From the NCBI GenBank assembly GCA_003573635.1, contig QUTJ01031732.1, forward strand, positions 1-16,230: a stretch of 16,230 bases of DNA, given 5' to 3'. Of the stretch, positions 15,195 through 16,230 are shown in pieces. Each line of letters begins with the position of its first letter. The first letter of the stretch is position 1. The notes under the pieces were generated by a model, which searched no databases, was not told where the DNA came from, and worked only from the letters and a program-made list of their open reading frames with translations. Both the position numbers and the translations under genes were made by a program. This stretch comes from Goniomonas avonlea (Eukaryota; Cryptophyceae; Goniomonadida; Goniomonadaceae).

Positions 15195-16163
15195 CACCCC
15201 GGCACCAACGCGCCGCAAACTTCCGCCGTCAGTGTCACGGTGTTCGGCGCCAGCTTCGGGTCGTACGATACCACGTCGCGTGTGAGCTTTGGCGGCACCG
15301 GGTGCGAGCTGGCCACGTGGACGGCCTCGACCGAACTGCGGTGCAAGCTGCCTGCCGGCCGCAGGGCGGCTCGTTGGCTCACCGGTACAGTGACGCGCAA
15401 CGTCGGCACCCTCACCCTCTCCTTCTCCTTCAACCGGCCCACGGTGGTTGCCATGGTCAACACCAACACGCCGGCGTCGGGCGCGTTCTCCCTCACCATG
15501 GGTGGTCGCGACCTGGGCCGGCAGCGTTCCACTCCAGGAGTTCGAATCGGGGGCTCGTCCTGCGAGCGCGCCTCCTGGGCTTCCGAGACCTCGCTCCTCT
15601 GTAAGACCTCCGCGGGTCTGGCAGCGAACCTGGCCGTCCACGCCACGGTGGAGACTCAGCGAGCTGGCACGATCACGGCGGCCGTCACGTACAACCTCCA
15701 TGCCCCCAGCTTCCTCATGGCGCGCCACAACCAGCCGGCGACTGCGGGCGTGTCCGTCACCGTCGCAGGCTACATCTTCGCTGTGTCGCCCCCCAGCCAC
15801 CCCTTCAAGGTCAAGCTCGCCGGCACCCACTGCGAGTTTGCGTCCTGGGTGTCCTCGACATCCGTCAAGTGCCGGGCGCTCCCTGGAGTTGGCGTCCAGC
15901 ACCGGCTGTTCGTCACCATGACCCACTCCCGCGTCGCGACGCTAACGCAGGTCTTCTCCTTCGACGACCCGTCGCCGTCGTCGGTCATGCCGACCAACGT
16001 CCCGTCCGTCGTAGGAGGCGTCTCCATCCTCGTGCTTGGTGGGAACTACTTCGGTAACGCGGAGCCCACTGCAGGCGTGAGGTTGCAGGACCCCTACGGC
16101 GGCACTGTGTGTGAAGCGACTCGCTGGCTGTCCTCCTCGTCGGTGCAGATCAAGACACCCAAG
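14961..16163 (+). CDS. Continuation of the giant TIG-repeat protein in a shifted frame, ending at a splice donor
   Basis: Codons starting at 14961 encode TSSTSLTLSGADFG and then the rest of R57, complete R58-R60 and the first 60 residues of R61. This frame is shifted relative to the upstream part by a 130-bp insertion. An in-frame TGA at 14958-14960 lies immediately upstream, so this segment cannot be read independently from further left. The units keep every family hallmark: Trp-x-Ser-Asp/Glu/Ala, Cys pairs in R57-R60, and FSFD or similar at the end. It is therefore the same gene as the upstream part, not a neighbour. Repeat homology stops after Lys codon AAG at 16161-16163, followed by GTGAGT; the exon ends there in phase 0. 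The frame stays open past the donor to the window edge, but the residues read there are not repeat-like. Start and stop are both absent, so it is an internal exon fragment. Whether the frames are joined in the real gene depends on the insertion being artefact, lesion or processed sequence. Confidence 0.82.
15195..16163 (+). repeat. TIG array block R58-R61 (R61 cut by the intron)
   Basis: Unit starts: R58 15195, R59 15453, R60 15714, R61 15984. R58, R59 and R60 have both cysteines, so with R56 and R57 they form the longest run of cysteine-paired units in the window (five). R61 has only the first. R60 and R61 have longer loops before the first cysteine: R60 has SPPSHPFKVKLAGTHC, and R61 inserts LQDPYGG ahead of TVC. 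R61 stops after KTPK at the donor; its C-terminal third must lie in a downstream exon. Confidence 0.82.
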
Positions 16164-16169
16164 GTGAGT
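16161..16169 (+). other. 5' splice donor AAG|GTGAGT, phase 0
   Basis: Bases 16161-16163 are AAG (Lys codon) and 16164-16169 are GTGAGT, a full match to the eukaryotic MAG|GTRAGT consensus. Recognisable repeat protein ends exactly here: R61 reads KTPK and the following residues no longer fit PAG-x-VTV. The cut is between codons (phase 0) and inside a domain, not at a unit boundary. Confidence 0.8.
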
Positions 16170-16230
16170 TTCTCCCGGGGTTCATTCTCTCACACACACT
16201 CTCTCCCTCCCTCCCTCCCACCCACCCTCG
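16164..16230 (+). other. 5' end of an intron, continuing past the window
   Basis: These 67 bases follow the donor and have no repeat homology in any frame. They contain a CCCGGGG stretch and then become strongly pyrimidine-rich. No acceptor is visible in the window, so the intron length is unknown. Confidence 0.72.
16186..16230 (+). repeat. Simple-sequence tract (CA, CT and CCCT microsatellites)
   Basis: The tract has a short CA run at 16191-16198, then CT repeats, then three to four CCCT-type units and CCCA units to the window edge. It is low-complexity and pyrimidine-rich, typical of intron sequence in GC-rich protists, and contrasts with the surrounding coding DNA. Confidence 0.85.

Noticed and set aside
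2-16230. Bacterial giant adhesin (TIG and other Ig-like repeats are common in bacterial surface proteins)
   Set aside because: Repeat homology ends exactly at a consensus AAG|GTGAGT donor followed by pyrimidine microsatellite DNA, which fits a eukaryotic intron. There is no operon context to support bacteria. Not fully excluded without a taxonomic search.
1-16230. CRISPR array, transposon, tRNA or rRNA genes
   Set aside because: The periodicity is about 261 bp, protein-coding and diverged, not short identical repeats with spacers. No inverted repeats, transposase motifs or cloverleaf elements were seen.

Overview
The window is almost entirely one protein-coding gene on the + strand. It is a giant array of tandem Ig-like repeats of the IPT/TIG type, about 86-87 residues each. 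Reading starts mid-repeat at base 2 and is still inside a repeat at 16163, where a strong splice donor (AAG|GTGAGT) begins an intron that leaves the window. Neither the true start, the promoter, a signal peptide nor the C-terminus is visible. I counted one truncated unit at the left edge plus 61 numbered units (R1-R61). That is about 5,340 residues of repeat protein from one uninterrupted exon of more than 16 kb.

Organism: the DNA is visibly GC-rich with strong G/C bias at third codon positions. Repeat homology stops exactly at a consensus GTGAGT donor, and the following bases are pyrimidine-rich with CA and CCCT microsatellites. This points to a GC-rich unicellular eukaryote (microalga or heterotrophic flagellate). 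I cannot name a lineage. A bacterial giant adhesin is less likely because of the donor and the intron-like sequence.

Layout: 2-175 is the end of a partial unit. 176-14806 holds R1-R56 in one frame. 14807-15194 is R57, split by a 130-bp insertion made of two perfect 65-bp tandem copies (array 14830-14980). Because 130 is not a multiple of three, the upstream frame runs off-register to a TGA at 15068-15070. The repeat resumes in another frame (14961-16163: end of R57, R58-R60, first part of R61). 16164-16230 is the 5' end of an intron. There is no second gene, RNA gene, mobile element or CRISPR array; the many other-frame and antisense ORFs are compositional shadows.

Most notable observations: (1) the size and intron-free state of the array; (2) a cysteine pair about 13 residues apart that is present or absent together in 50 of 61 units by hand count, which indicates an optional intradomain disulfide; (3) the recent-looking 65-bp duplication that breaks the frame in an otherwise old, diverged array; (4) an intron that cuts through the middle of a domain in phase 0, which argues that the array grew inside an exon and not by exon shuffling. 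The likely role is an extracellular or cell-surface filament or adhesin-like protein, inferred only from fold and cysteines.
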